A DNA stretch of 33,225 bases from an uncultured Oscillospiraceae bacterium (GTDB lineage: Bacteria; Bacillota; Clostridia; Oscillospirales; Oscillospiraceae): NCBI GenBank assembly GCA_947630645.1, contig CANRIF010000016.1, forward strand, positions 1 through 33,225. Direction: 5' to 3'. Under the pieces are notes generated by a model. The model saw nothing but the letters and a program-made list of their open reading frames with translations. It ran no database searches and was not told where the DNA came from. Both the position numbers and the translations under genes were made by a program. Positions 15,572 through 23,886 of this stretch are shown here, in pieces. Numbering within the stretch: position 1 is the stretch's first letter; each line of letters opens with the position of its first letter.

Positions 15572-15611
15572 AAAAAAACATCCCCTGTCCGCCGGACAGG
15601 GGATGTTTTTT
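15572..15611. terminator. Bidirectional terminator between plsY and the UPF0340 gene
   Basis: CATCCCCTGTCC (15579-15590) and its complement (15594-15605) flank a GCC loop, with an A run before and a T run after, so both converging genes can stop here. Confidence 0.92.
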
Positions 15612-15621
15612 GCCCTGGCGT

Positions 15622-16182
15622 TCAACGCAGGGCGTCGTCGTAAACGGCCCGGTCGCCGCCGATGAACTTGGGCCGGGTGCGGGCGGCCAGGACCATGGCC
15701 TTGCCGATGGTGTTCTGCTCCAGGGCCACGGGCACGGCCACCTGGCGCAGGTGCATCCCGATCAGCACGCCGCCGATGTCCAGCCCGGCGTCGGCCAGGA
15801 TATGCTCCACCGCCACCGGGTTCGGCAGGGACTTATATACCGCCGTGGCGAAGCTGCCGCCGGCCTTGGGCTGGGGGACCACGTTGACGATCTCCGCCTC
15901 CGGCACGGCCTTGGCCTCGGTGATGATGGCGCGGTTCAGGTGTTCGCAGCACTGGGCGGCCAGGTAGATGCCCTTGGCGTACAGCACATAGCGGATGCCC
16001 TCAAAGATGACCTGGCCCACCTCCGGGGCGGGGGCGCTGCCGATCCGGCTGCCGCTGACGGCGCTGGTGCTGCATCCCACCACCACGATCTGGCCCCGGC
16101 GCAGGTTGGCCTTGGCCACCAGTTCCTCTGTGGCGGCGGCCGCCTGGGCGCGGATCTGTTCCAAATATTCCAGTTCTGTCAT
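15622..16182 (-). CDS. UPF0340/TIGR01440 (YwlG-like) family protein
   Basis: A 186-residue cytoplasmic protein of a conserved Firmicute family without an assigned reaction. The family pattern is visible in VVGCSTSAVSGSRIGS, CCEHLNRAIITE, VVPQPKAGGSFATAVY, DIGGVLIGMHLRQVAVPV and a C-terminal RPKFIGGDRAVY. Length is typical. AAAGGAGA lies upstream of the ATG. It is transcribed alone, convergent to plsY and divergent from rpmH. No function should be inferred from context. Confidence 0.9.
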   Translation of the reverse strand: MTELEYLEQIRAQAAAATEELVAKANLRRGQIVVVGCSTSAVSGSRIGSAPAPEVGQVIFEGIRYVLYAKGIYLAAQCCEHLNRAIITEAKAVPEAEIVNVVPQPKAGGSFATAVYKSLPNPVAVEHILADAGLDIGGVLIGMHLRQVAVPVALEQNTIGKAMVLAARTRPKFIGGDRAVYDDALR

Positions 16183-16227
16183 GATGCGTCTCCTTTCCGT
16201 AACTGTGGGCCTTTGTGTGTACTTATT

Positions 16228-16256
16228 ATTTTACACGAAAGGGACGGGAAAAGCAA
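16228..16256 (-). promoter_or_regulatory. Candidate promoter of the UPF0340 gene
   Basis: On the minus strand TTGCTT (16256-16251) and TAAAAT (16233-16228) are 17 bases apart. The -35 and the first spacer bases (TTGCTTTTCCCGT) repeat those of the TSUP permease promoter (3234-3222). Confidence 0.6.
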
Positions 16257-16282
16257 GCCAGGGCGGCGGTGAGAATTTTTGG

Positions 16283-16311
16283 TTGACAGGGATTCATATT
16301 TTTTATATAAT
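16283..16311 (+). promoter_or_regulatory. Sigma-A promoter of the rpmH operon
   Basis: TTGACA (16283-16288) and TATAAT (16306-16311) are exactly 17 bases apart. It drives rpmH and probably rnpA-yidD-yidC-jag. Confidence 0.92.
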
Positions 16312-16379
16312 GGTGCAGTTGCCAACTGACGGCGGCATTGCCGCCGATGAGTAATACGAACAGAAAGGACGATACGAAA

Positions 16380-16514
16380 ATGCTGAGGACTTATCAGCCC
16401 AAGAAGCTCCACGCACAGAAGGAGCATGGCTTCCGCAAGCGCATGTCCACCCGCAACGGCCGGAAGGTGCTTTCCGCCCGCCGCGCCAAGGGACGCAAGA
16501 GACTGAGTTACTGA
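16380..16514 (+). CDS. rpmH: 50S ribosomal protein L34
   Basis: A 44-residue, highly basic ribosomal protein. The translation runs from MLRTYQPKK through [17 protein letters not shown] and [10 protein letters not shown], the standard bacterial L34 sequence and length. The ribosome site GAAAGGAC lies about ten bases before the ATG. It is the first gene of the rpmH-rnpA-yidD-yidC-jag cluster. Confidence 0.98.
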   Translation: MLRTYQPKKLHAQKEHGFRKRMSTRNGRKVLSARRAKGRKRLSY

Positions 16515-16539
16515 GAGCGGGACGGTTCCGCGGGCAGCC

Positions 16540-16875
16540 GTGAGATTCACTTCCTCTCTGAAACAGAACCGGGACTTCCACCGCGTCTACCGCAAGGGGA
16601 CGAGCGCCGTGCGTCCGTGCCTCGTGGTGTATGCCCGCCGGACGAACGGGAGGACCAACCGCCTGGGCCTGACGGTGACGGCCAAGGTGGGCAAGGCCCA
16701 TACCCGGAACCTGGTGCGCCGCCGGCTGCGGGAGATCTACCGCCTGCATGAGGACGGCCTCCGGCCGGGCTTCGATATGGTGGTGGTGGCCCGCACCAGG
16801 GCCGCGGCGGCCGATTACTGGCGGCTGGAACGGGAGTTTTTGTCCGCAAGCCAAGAGCTGGGGGCGGCGCGATGA
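16540..16875 (+). CDS. rnpA: Ribonuclease P protein component
   Basis: The 111-residue protein subunit that helps RNase P RNA bind and process the 5' end of precursor tRNA. The pattern [20 protein letters not shown] at the N-terminus and the RNR-type motif in [20 protein letters not shown] match the family, although RNR reads TRN and RRR here. The start is taken as the GTG at 16540, 25 bases after rpmH; the ribosome site is weak. Its end overlaps the yidD start by 4 bases. Confidence 0.94.
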   Translation: MRFTSSLKQNRDFHRVYRKGTSAVRPCLVVYARRTNGRTNRLGLTVTAKVGKAHTRNLVRRRLREIYRLHEDGLRPGFDMVVVARTRAAAADYWRLEREFLSASQELGAAR

Positions 16876-17090
16876 AGCGTCTGCTGCTGGCTTTGGTGCG
16901 TTTTTACCGGAAGTATATCTCCCCCTGCACGAAGCCCAGCTGCCGGTTCATCCCCACCTGCAGCGAGTACGCCCTGATCGCCATCGAGCGTTACGGGGCC
17001 TGGAAGGGCGGGTGGCTGGCGCTCAAGCGCATCTGCCGCTGCCACCCCTTCCACAAAGGGGAACACGATTTTTACGACCCTGTACCGTAG
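16872..17090 (+). CDS. yidD: Membrane protein insertion efficiency factor
   Basis: A 72-residue small protein that aids membrane insertion with YidC. The diagnostic segment [36 protein letters not shown] is present, as are the C-terminal RICRCHPF and the DPVP ending. An N-terminal amphipathic helix is likely to hold it at the membrane. It overlaps rnpA (ATGA) and lies 17 bases before yidC. Confidence 0.97.
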   Translation: MKRLLLALVRFYRKYISPCTKPSCRFIPTCSEYALIAIERYGAWKGGWLALKRICRCHPFHKGEHDFYDPVP

Positions 17091-17107
17091 ATTTTAGGAG
17101 ATAGCCT

Positions 17108-18475
17108 ATGTTAAATGCGATTGCGAAGCCGTTCGGCAAGCTGATGCTCTTCCTTTACAACCTGGTGGGCAACTACGGCGTGGCCGTGATCCTGTTCGCC
17201 CTGGCTGTGAAGTTGATCATGCTGCCGTTCCAGCTCAAGAGCAAGAAGAGCATGATGCGGGTCAGCCGCCTCACGCCCAAGCTGAAGGAGCTGGAGAAGA
17301 AGTTTGGCCACGATCAGCAGAAGTACCAGCAGGAGATGGCCAAGCTCTACAAGGAGGAAGGCGCCAACCCCATGTCCGGGTGCCTGTGGAGCCTGCTCCC
17401 GTTCCCCATCCTGATCGCGCTGTATAACGCCATCCGCTACCCGCTGACCATCATGATGGGCGTGGGAGAGGATCTGCTGGTCCAGGGCGGCGCCCTGCTC
17501 CAGCGGCTGACGGCCACGGGCTGGGTCAGTTCCGGCAACCAGTTTTACGATCAGGTGTCCCAGTCCACGTGGATCACCGAGCATTTCGACCAGTTCGCCA
17601 GCCTGAACATCCCCCAGCTGCAAAGGCTCAATTACAGCTTCCTGGGTCTGGACTTGAGCAAGACCCCGTCGCTCACCTTCTGGAACGACCCCAACTGGCT
17701 GCCCGCTTTCGGGCTGTTCCTGATCCCGGTGTTGAGCGCGCTGCTCAGCTGGCTGTCCATGAAGGCCGCCAACGCCGCCAACCCCCAGACCGAACAGCAG
17801 CAGGGCTCCATGAAGTTCATGAATATGCTCATGCCGCTGATGAGCCTGTGGATCTGCTTCAGTATGCCCGCGGTGATGGGCGTGTACTGGATCGCCCAGA
17901 GCGTGTTCGCCATGGCCCAGGACATGATCTTGAACAAGGTCTACACCAAGCAGCTGGACGCGGAGGACGCGGTGCGTATCGAGCGGGAGAAGGCCAAGGA
18001 GGCCGAGCTGGAGGCCAAACGCCAGGAGACGGAGCGTCTCAAGGCGGAGGGCGCCACCGTGGAGAACAAGAACACATCCAAGAAGAACAAGCGCGCCGTC
18101 GCCGCCCAGAAGGAAGTGGAGCGCAAGGCCGCCGAGGCCCGGGCCGCGAAGCTGGCCAAGAAGGGCGTGGCGGAGGAAGAAGCGCCCGCGTCCCAGGTGG
18201 GCGAGAGGCGCTATGCCCGGGGCCGTGCCTATGTGCCGGACCGGTACACCAACCCCGCCGAGGCCGAGGCCAAGACCATGGCCGCTGCGGAGGAGAGCGC
18301 CGCGCACGAGGAGACTGACGCGCCGGAAGCCCAGCCGGAGAGCGTGGAGACGCCCGCCCTGGCGGAGGACACCGCTGTGGCGGCGGCCGAGGAGCCTGCC
18401 GCTGCCGAGCCAGCAGAGCAGCCGGAGCAGGCCGCCGAGGAGCCGGAGGAGAAGTCCACCGGCGGCGAAGAGTAA
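17108..18475 (+). CDS. yidC: YidC/Oxa1-family membrane protein insertase
   Basis: Inserts and folds membrane proteins alone or with SecYEG. The 455-residue product lacks the large periplasmic domain of Gram-negative YidC, and no lipoprotein cysteine is seen at its start. Core segments are YGVAVILFALAVKLIMLPFQLKSKKSMMRVSRLTPKLKEL, ANPMSGCLWSLLPFPILIALYNAIR and, near residue 240-280, MKFMNMLMPLMSLWICFSMPAVMGVYWIAQS. From about residue 285 a long charged tail follows, first Lys/Glu-rich and helical, then Ala/Glu/Pro-rich, ending in TGGEE. Such tails may contact ribosomes in other species, but that role is inference here. Confidence 0.95.
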   Translation: MLNAIAKPFGKLMLFLYNLVGNYGVAVILFALAVKLIMLPFQLKSKKSMMRVSRLTPKLKELEKKFGHDQQKYQQEMAKLYKEEGANPMSGCLWSLLPFPILIALYNAIRYPLTIMMGVGEDLLVQGGALLQRLTATGWVSSGNQFYDQVSQSTWITEHFDQFASLNIPQLQRLNYSFLGLDLSKTPSLTFWNDPNWLPAFGLFLIPVLSALLSWLSMKAANAANPQTEQQQGSMKFMNMLMPLMSLWICFSMPAVMGVYWIAQSVFAMAQDMILNKVYTKQLDAEDAVRIEREKAKEAELEAKRQETERLKAEGATVENKNTSKKNKRAVAAQKEVERKAAEARAAKLAKKGVAEEEAPASQVGERRYARGRAYVPDRYTNPAEAEAKTMAAAEESAAHEETDAPEAQPESVETPALAEDTAVAAAEEPAAAEPAEQPEQAAEEPEEKSTGGEE

Positions 18476-18493
18476 CGGAGGAAATTTCATACC

Positions 18494-19345
18494 ATGCAAA
18501 AGTCGATAGAAGTCCGGGGCAAGACCGCGGACGAGGCCGTGGAGAAGGGCCTGGCGGAGCTGGGCCTGGAGCGGGACGATGTATCTGTTGAGATCGTAGA
18601 GCGGGGGAAGAAGGGCGTATTCGGCATCGGCGCCGTGGAGGCGGTGGTGCGGTTGAGTTTCGAGGCCCCCGAGGGACCGGAGCCTGTCCGGCATCCCGGA
18701 CCGGAGCCGAAGCCGGAAGCACCCAAGCCGGAGCCGCGCCGGCCCGAGCCACCGAAGCCGGAAGCGCCCAAGCCGGCGCCCCGTAAGCCCGAGCCGCCCA
18801 AACCGGAGGCTCCCAAGCCCGCCGCCCCCGCGCCCCGGAAGGCGGAGGGGACCCAGGCGGAGCAGACCGAGGCGTTCTTGCGCGGCCTGCTGGAGCATAT
18901 GGGCGTGGAGGCCGACATGGAGATCGCCCCCCGGCAGGGCGGCGGTCTGGACGTGCAGCTGACCGGCGAGCATATCGGCGCGGTCATCGGCCGCCGGGGC
19001 GAGACTTTGGACGCCATCCAGCACCTGACCAACTACGCGGTGAACCGGGGCAGCGACCGCCACGCCCACATCAACGTGGACGCGGAGAACTACCGGGCCA
19101 AGCGGGAGGATTCCCTGGTGCGCCTGGCGGAGAAGATGGCCGCCAAGGCCATCAAGTACAAGCGTTCCATGGCGTTGGAGCCCATGAACTCCTATGAGCG
19201 CCATGTGATCCACACCGCCCTCCAGGACTACGAGGGCGTGACCACCAGCTCCATCGGCACCGAGCCCAACCGCCGTGTCGTCGTCTCCTATGTGAAGGCG
19301 GAGGCGAAGAAAGAGGAGGACAAGGGCTACAAGGAGTGGTGCTGA
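18494..19345 (+). CDS. jag: Jag/KhpB RNA-binding protein
   Basis: A 283-residue RNA-binding protein of the SpoIIIJ-associated family, which pairs with KhpA and affects cell elongation in other Firmicutes. Residues 1-52 form the Jag_N domain (IEVRGKTADEAVEKGLAELG, VEIVERGKKGVFGIGAVEAVV). Residues 55-117 are a Pro/Lys/Glu-rich linker built of PKPEAPKPEP-like repeats, longer than in many homologues. A KH domain follows (IGAVIGRRGETLDAIQHLTNYAVNR), then an R3H domain (MNSYERHVIHTALQDYEGVTTSSIG). The conserved position behind yidC supports the call. Confidence 0.95.
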   Translation: MQKSIEVRGKTADEAVEKGLAELGLERDDVSVEIVERGKKGVFGIGAVEAVVRLSFEAPEGPEPVRHPGPEPKPEAPKPEPRRPEPPKPEAPKPAPRKPEPPKPEAPKPAAPAPRKAEGTQAEQTEAFLRGLLEHMGVEADMEIAPRQGGGLDVQLTGEHIGAVIGRRGETLDAIQHLTNYAVNRGSDRHAHINVDAENYRAKREDSLVRLAEKMAAKAIKYKRSMALEPMNSYERHVIHTALQDYEGVTTSSIGTEPNRRVVVSYVKAEAKKEEDKGYKEWC

Positions 19346-19478
19346 ATCCCGTCGAGAAGGGCTGACGCCTTTTCCGGCGTGGGGAGGCGTCCCGCCGTGC
19401 GCGCGGGCTCCGCAAGCTTTTGATGACGTGGGGCGGCCCCGGCTGCCCCGCGTCCGCTTTATGTAAGGAGGGAACGGC

Positions 19479-20936
19479 ATGGTTTTTTCCAGCGCGATGT
19501 TCCTGTTCGCGTTTTTTCCGGCGGTGTTCGCCGTGTACCATATCGTGCCTGGGATCAAGGGCAGGAATATCGTCCTGCTGGCGGCCAGCCTGGTGTTTTA
19601 CTGCTTCGGCGGGCTGCGGTATGTGCCGCTGCTGGCGGCGTCCGTGCTTGTCAACGCCCTGGCGGGCCGTGCGCTGGGCCGGCTGGAGGGGAAGAAAAAG
19701 CGCCGGGCGGCGGTGACGGCGGCGGTGGCGTTCGACGTGGCGCTGGTGGCGGCGTTCAAGTACCTGGATTTCATCCTGGCCAACCTCAACGCCCTGCTGG
19801 GCCTGTCCATCCCCCTGCCGGGGCTGCCCCTGCCGCTGGGCATCTCCTTTTTCACCTTCACCGCCATGAGTTATGTGATCGAGGCCTACCGCAAGCCCGC
19901 CAACGCGGCGCAGAGCCTGCTGGACGCGGCGGTGTATATCTCCCTGTTCCCCACCATCCTGTCCGGCCCCATCCTGGGCTGGAAGGCGGCCGCGCCCCAG
20001 CTGCGGGAGCGGACCTGTACCGCCCAGGGGACCGCCCGGGGCATCCGGCGCTTCATCGTGGGCATGGCGAAAAAGCTGCTGGTGGCGGACATCATCGGCA
20101 AGGCGGTGGACGGCGTGTTCGCCGGGAGCGTGATGGACGCGCGGCTGGCGTGGCTGGGCGCGGTGGGCTACGCCGTGCAGATCTACTTCGATTTCTCCGG
20201 CTACACCGATATGGCCCTGGGCATCGGCCAGACCTTCGGCTTCACCCTGCCGGAGAACTTCGACCGGCCCTACACGGCCCTGGGTTTGAGCGACTTCTGG
20301 CGGCGCTGGCACATCAGCCTCACCACCTGGTTCCGCAACTACCTCTATATGCCCATCGTCATGAGCCGGCCCCAGCAGAGGCTCTACAAAAAATGGGCCG
20401 CCAAATACGGCCGGCCGAAGGCCAATAAGCTGTCCATCCTGATCCCCATGGCGGTGGTGTGGCTGCTGACGGGGCTGTGGCACGGGGCGGCCTGGACGTT
20501 CGTGCTGTGGGGGCTGTGGCACGGGATGTTCTGCGCGCTGGAGGGCGTGGGCATCATCCGCACCGACGGGCTGAAAAAGACCCGGGCGGGGCGGCTGGCG
20601 CTGCGGGTCTATACGGCCCTGGTGATCACTGTGGGCAACGTGCTGTTCCGGGCCGGGAGCCTGTCCGCGGCGGGGTCCATGCTGGCGGCCATGTTCACCG
20701 GCTGGCGCTTCACCGCCCCGGGGACGCTGGCATTGCAGCGGCTTTTCACGCCCCTGGCGCTGGCGATGCTGGCGCTGGGGCTGGCGCTGACCCTGTTCCC
20801 CGGGGCGTGGGACGGCCTGCGGCGGAAAAAGTGGGCAGAGCCACTGTCCTATCTCGCGGCGCTGGGGCTGCTGGCCCTTTGCGTCATGAACATGGCCCAG
20901 AGCGGCTTTGCGCCGTTCATCTACCTGCAATTCTAA
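19479..20936 (+). CDS. MBOAT-family membrane O-acyltransferase (AlgI/DltB-like)
   Basis: A 485-residue polytopic enzyme that passes acyl groups across the membrane, usually acetate, to an extracellular polymer. The family pattern is clear: MVFSSAMFLFAFFPAVFAVYH at the start, LGISFFTFTAMSYVIEAYR, YFDFSGYTDMALGIGQTFGF, LSDFWRRWHISLTTWFRNYLYMPI and LTGLWHGAAWTFVLWGLWHG. The first WHG His (about residue 335) is the expected catalytic residue. AAGGAGG precedes the ATG. The acceptor polymer is not shown by the sequence. The AlgX/AlgJ-like gene that follows 12 bases later is its probable partner. Confidence 0.93.
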   Translation: MVFSSAMFLFAFFPAVFAVYHIVPGIKGRNIVLLAASLVFYCFGGLRYVPLLAASVLVNALAGRALGRLEGKKKRRAAVTAAVAFDVALVAAFKYLDFILANLNALLGLSIPLPGLPLPLGISFFTFTAMSYVIEAYRKPANAAQSLLDAAVYISLFPTILSGPILGWKAAAPQLRERTCTAQGTARGIRRFIVGMAKKLLVADIIGKAVDGVFAGSVMDARLAWLGAVGYAVQIYFDFSGYTDMALGIGQTFGFTLPENFDRPYTALGLSDFWRRWHISLTTWFRNYLYMPIVMSRPQQRLYKKWAAKYGRPKANKLSILIPMAVVWLLTGLWHGAAWTFVLWGLWHGMFCALEGVGIIRTDGLKKTRAGRLALRVYTALVITVGNVLFRAGSLSAAGSMLAAMFTGWRFTAPGTLALQRLFTPLALAMLALGLALTLFPGAWDGLRRKKWAEPLSYLAALGLLALCVMNMAQSGFAPFIYLQF

Positions 20937-20948
20937 GGAGGGGAGAGC

Positions 20949-22268
20949 ATGAAAAAAGCCTGGTACATCCTGTTCACGGCCGTGTTCTTCCTGGCCTGTC
21001 TGGTGCCGTCCGTGGGGATGCTGGTGAAAGGCCCGGCCCCTGCGGCCGCCAACGAGATCCCCGCGGTCAAGCCAAAGCTGACCCAGCGGGACGGCAGTTT
21101 CAATCCGGAGGTGCTGTCCCAGACGCAGAAGTATATGGCCAACAGCTTCTTCCTGCGCCTGGAGTGCATCACCGCCTGGGACAGGCTGTGCGCTGACGGG
21201 TTCGCCACCTCCGCCAACGACAGCGTCCTCATCGGCCCGGACGGGTGGCTCTTCTTCGGCGGGGCGGTGAACGACATCACAGGCGCCGAGCAGATGACAG
21301 ACCGCCAGATATGGTGCGCCGCCCGGAGCCTGGCGCTGATGCAGGAGTACGCCGAGAGCCAGGGCGCGGAATTCCTCTTCACCGTCCCCTGCGGCAAGTA
21401 CACCCTCTACCCCCAGCACGCCCCGGCCTATGTGACCGTGGCCGAGGGGAGCAACCGGGAGCGGCTGGCGGACGCGCTGGCGGAGCAGGGCGTAAATTAT
21501 GTTAACCTATACGACGCCTTCACGGCGGTGGACGAGGAACTTTACTACCAGTGGGACAGCCACTGGACCGGCCGGGGCGCGGCTCTGGCGGCGGACACCA
21601 TCCTGACCGCTGCGGGGCAGGATACGGACTACTTTGCCGGGCCGTTCACGCCGGTGTGGGACCACACCGGGGACCTATACGAGATGCTCTATCCCACGGG
21701 GACCGCGGTGGAGGCCGATTACAGCTGGGACCCGGGGTTCACCTTTGACTATCTTAGCAATTTCCGCTCGGCGGACGACAACACCATCGAGACGGAGACC
21801 CCCGGCCAGAGCGGGAGCCTGCTCATGTTCCGGGACTCCTCCGGCCGGAGCCTGTACCCCTATATGGCCCAGAGCTTCGGGCGGGCGTATTTCTCCCGGC
21901 TGAACAATTATAGGATAGATTATGTAAACCAACAGGACGCCTCTCTGGTGGTGGTGGAGCTGGCCGAGCGGACGCTGCCCTACCTCTTGGAGTACCCGGC
22001 GGTGTATCCCGCCCCGGAGCGGGACGCCTCGGTGCTGGACGGTGCCGCGGCGGCGGAGAGCCAGCTGACGGCGGAGGAGCCGGGCGTCACCATGGAGGGG
22101 TACCGGAAACTCACCGGGACCCTGCCGGAGGCGCCGTCGGCCGACGCGCCGGTGTATGTGGCGGCGGGGGAGAAGGTCTACGAGGCCATCCCCAACGAGG
22201 GCGGCTTCACCGCGTGGCTGCCGGAGGGAGCGGACTGTGACAACGCCCGGGTCTACCTGGGCGCGTGA
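20949..22268 (+). CDS. AlgX/AlgJ-like (DHHW-type) SGNH-fold protein, extracellular
   Basis: A 439-residue protein with one N-terminal membrane anchor or signal (KKAWYILFTAVFFLACLVPSVGML). The middle has the AlgX/AlgJ-type segments VLIGPDGWLFFGG, FLFTVPCGKYTLYP and YYQWDSHWTGRGA, where Asp203 and His205 are the likely catalytic pair, and MFRDSSGRSLYPYM with Ser297 as candidate nucleophile. Such proteins accept acetyl from an MBOAT partner and place it on extracellular glycans. AAGGAGG lies just upstream. The C-terminal 120 residues have no recognised domain. Confidence 0.85.
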   Translation: MKKAWYILFTAVFFLACLVPSVGMLVKGPAPAAANEIPAVKPKLTQRDGSFNPEVLSQTQKYMANSFFLRLECITAWDRLCADGFATSANDSVLIGPDGWLFFGGAVNDITGAEQMTDRQIWCAARSLALMQEYAESQGAEFLFTVPCGKYTLYPQHAPAYVTVAEGSNRERLADALAEQGVNYVNLYDAFTAVDEELYYQWDSHWTGRGAALAADTILTAAGQDTDYFAGPFTPVWDHTGDLYEMLYPTGTAVEADYSWDPGFTFDYLSNFRSADDNTIETETPGQSGSLLMFRDSSGRSLYPYMAQSFGRAYFSRLNNYRIDYVNQQDASLVVVELAERTLPYLLEYPAVYPAPERDASVLDGAAAAESQLTAEEPGVTMEGYRKLTGTLPEAPSADAPVYVAAGEKVYEAIPNEGGFTAWLPEGADCDNARVYLGA

Positions 22269-22281
22269 AAGGAGAACGATC

Positions 22282-23778
22282 ATGGAACTGAAACAAGCAC
22301 TGGAGAGCCTGGACGCCATCCAGAAGAAACTCTACGCCTTCGGCACGGCCAGCTCGTCCCTCTACCTGGACGGGGTGACCGTGGCGCCCAAGGACACGGC
22401 GGCGGGCCGGGGCGTGGCCCTGGGCATCCTGGCCGGGGAGCGGCACCGGGTCATGACCGGGCCGGAGCTGGCCGAGACGCTGGACACGCTGGAGGCCCAC
22501 AGGGAGGAACTGGACCGGAGCCAGTCCCGCCAGGTGGAGGAGCTGCGCCGGGAACTGCGGCAGCTGACCCGCATCCCGGCGGAGGAATTCATGGCCTACG
22601 CCCAGCTCACCAACGAGGCGGACGACGTGTGGCACCGGGCCAAGGAGCAGAGCGATTTTGAGCTGTTCCGGCCCTGTCTGGAGAAGCTGGTGGCGTTCAA
22701 CCGCCGTTTCGCCGGGTACTACGACCCCGCCAAGGCGCCCTACGACGCGCTTTTGAACGAGTATGAGCGGGGCGTGGATATGGCATATCTGGACAACTTC
22801 TTCGGCGTCCTGCGCCAGCGGCTGGTGCCGCTGATCCAGGCCGTGGGCGAGAGGCCCATGCCGGACGTGTCCTTCCTGCACCGGCACTATCCCGTGGCGC
22901 AGCAGAAGGAATTCTCCGACTACCTGATGCAGGTGATGGACCTGGACCGGGCCCACTGTGCCATCGGGGAGACGGAGCATCCCTTCACCTTGAATTTCAA
23001 CAGCCAGGACGTGCGTATCACTACCCACTACCACGAGGACGATGTGTCCTCCTCCATGTACTCGGTCATCCATGAGGGCGGCCATGCCCGGTACGAGCTG
23101 GACGTGGACCCGGCGCTGGAGTACACCGTGCTGGCCGGCGGGGTGTCCATGGGGGTGCATGAGAGCCAGAGCCGTTTTTATGAGAACATCATCGGCCGGT
23201 CCCGGCCCTTCGTGGAGGCCATCTGGCCCCGGATGCGGCAGATATTCCCGGAGCAGCTGGCCGACGTGACGGCAGAGGCGTTCTGGCGGGCGGTGAACAA
23301 GGCCGAGCCGTCCCTGATCCGCACGGAGGCGGACGAGCTGACCTACTGCCTGCATGTGATGGTGCGCTACGAGATCGAGAAGGCCCTGATCGCCGGGGAC
23401 CTGGCGGTGAAGGACGTGCCGGGGGAGTGGAACCGGCTTTACAAGGAATATCTGGGCGTGGACGTGCCGGACGACCGGCGGGGCTGCCTGCAGGATTCCC
23501 ACTGGTCCGGCGGCAGTTTCGGCTACTTCCCGTCCTACGCCCTGGGCAGCGCCTATGGCGCCCAGATGCTGGCCAACATGGAGAAGGACATGGACGTGTG
23601 GGGACCGGTGGCGAAGGGGGACCTCTCCCATGTCACCGGATGGCTGCGGGAGAAGGTACACCGCTTCGGCGGCCTGCTCACCCCGGCCCAGGTGGTGGCC
23701 AACGCCTGCGGCGTGTTCGACCCCACCTATTACACCGATTACCTGACGAAAAAGTACACCCAGCTCTACGGGCTGTAA
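22282..23778 (+). CDS. M32-family metallocarboxypeptidase
   Basis: A 498-residue cytoplasmic zinc carboxypeptidase of the Taq/Pfu type, trimming C-terminal residues of peptides. The HEXXH motif reads HEGGH at 264-268, and the third ligand Glu lies in HESQSRFYEN at about 294, the spacing known for Pfu carboxypeptidase. Also present are the N-terminal YLDGVTVAPKDTAAGRG, ITTHYHEDDVSSSMYSVIHE, SGGSFGYFPSYALGSAYGAQ and the ending LLTPAQVVANACGVFDPTYYTDYL. The ATG at 22282 is chosen because of AAAGGAGAA upstream. It is 13 bases after the previous gene, so it may be co-transcribed, but a functional link is not evident. Confidence 0.95.
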   Translation: MELKQALESLDAIQKKLYAFGTASSSLYLDGVTVAPKDTAAGRGVALGILAGERHRVMTGPELAETLDTLEAHREELDRSQSRQVEELRRELRQLTRIPAEEFMAYAQLTNEADDVWHRAKEQSDFELFRPCLEKLVAFNRRFAGYYDPAKAPYDALLNEYERGVDMAYLDNFFGVLRQRLVPLIQAVGERPMPDVSFLHRHYPVAQQKEFSDYLMQVMDLDRAHCAIGETEHPFTLNFNSQDVRITTHYHEDDVSSSMYSVIHEGGHARYELDVDPALEYTVLAGGVSMGVHESQSRFYENIIGRSRPFVEAIWPRMRQIFPEQLADVTAEAFWRAVNKAEPSLIRTEADELTYCLHVMVRYEIEKALIAGDLAVKDVPGEWNRLYKEYLGVDVPDDRRGCLQDSHWSGGSFGYFPSYALGSAYGAQMLANMEKDMDVWGPVAKGDLSHVTGWLREKVHRFGGLLTPAQVVANACGVFDPTYYTDYLTKKYTQLYGL

Positions 23779-23792
23779 GAGCATTGGACCGA

Positions 23793-23826
23793 CGCCCCGC
23801 CGGACAGACCGGCGGGGCGCTTTTTT
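23793..23826 (+). terminator. Terminator after the carboxypeptidase gene
   Basis: CGCCCCGCCGG and its complement flank an ACAGA loop and are followed by TTTTTT (23821-23826). Confidence 0.9.
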
Positions 23827-23832
23827 GCGGAT

Positions 23833-23862
23833 TTGACGGCGGAGGGCCATCCGTGGTAAAGT
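23833..23862 (+). promoter_or_regulatory. Candidate promoter of the two-component genes
   Basis: TTGACG (23833-23838) and TAAAGT (23857-23862) are separated by 18 bases, directly after the upstream terminator and 25 bases before the response regulator start. The match is moderate. Confidence 0.5.
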
Positions 23863-23886
23863 AAGCAGCGGAAAGGCGGTGGGGTC

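Noticed and set aside
16183-16380. Replication origin next to rpmH
   Set aside because: No dnaA gene, no clustered DnaA boxes (TTATCCACA-like) and no AT-rich unwinding region were seen; only two promoters lie there.
19152-21419. Minus-strand frame of 755 residues
   Set aside because: It lies antisense to jag, the MBOAT gene and the AlgX-like gene, all with clear family motifs; its His/Gln/Pro/Gly-rich composition is typical of shadows in GC-rich DNA.
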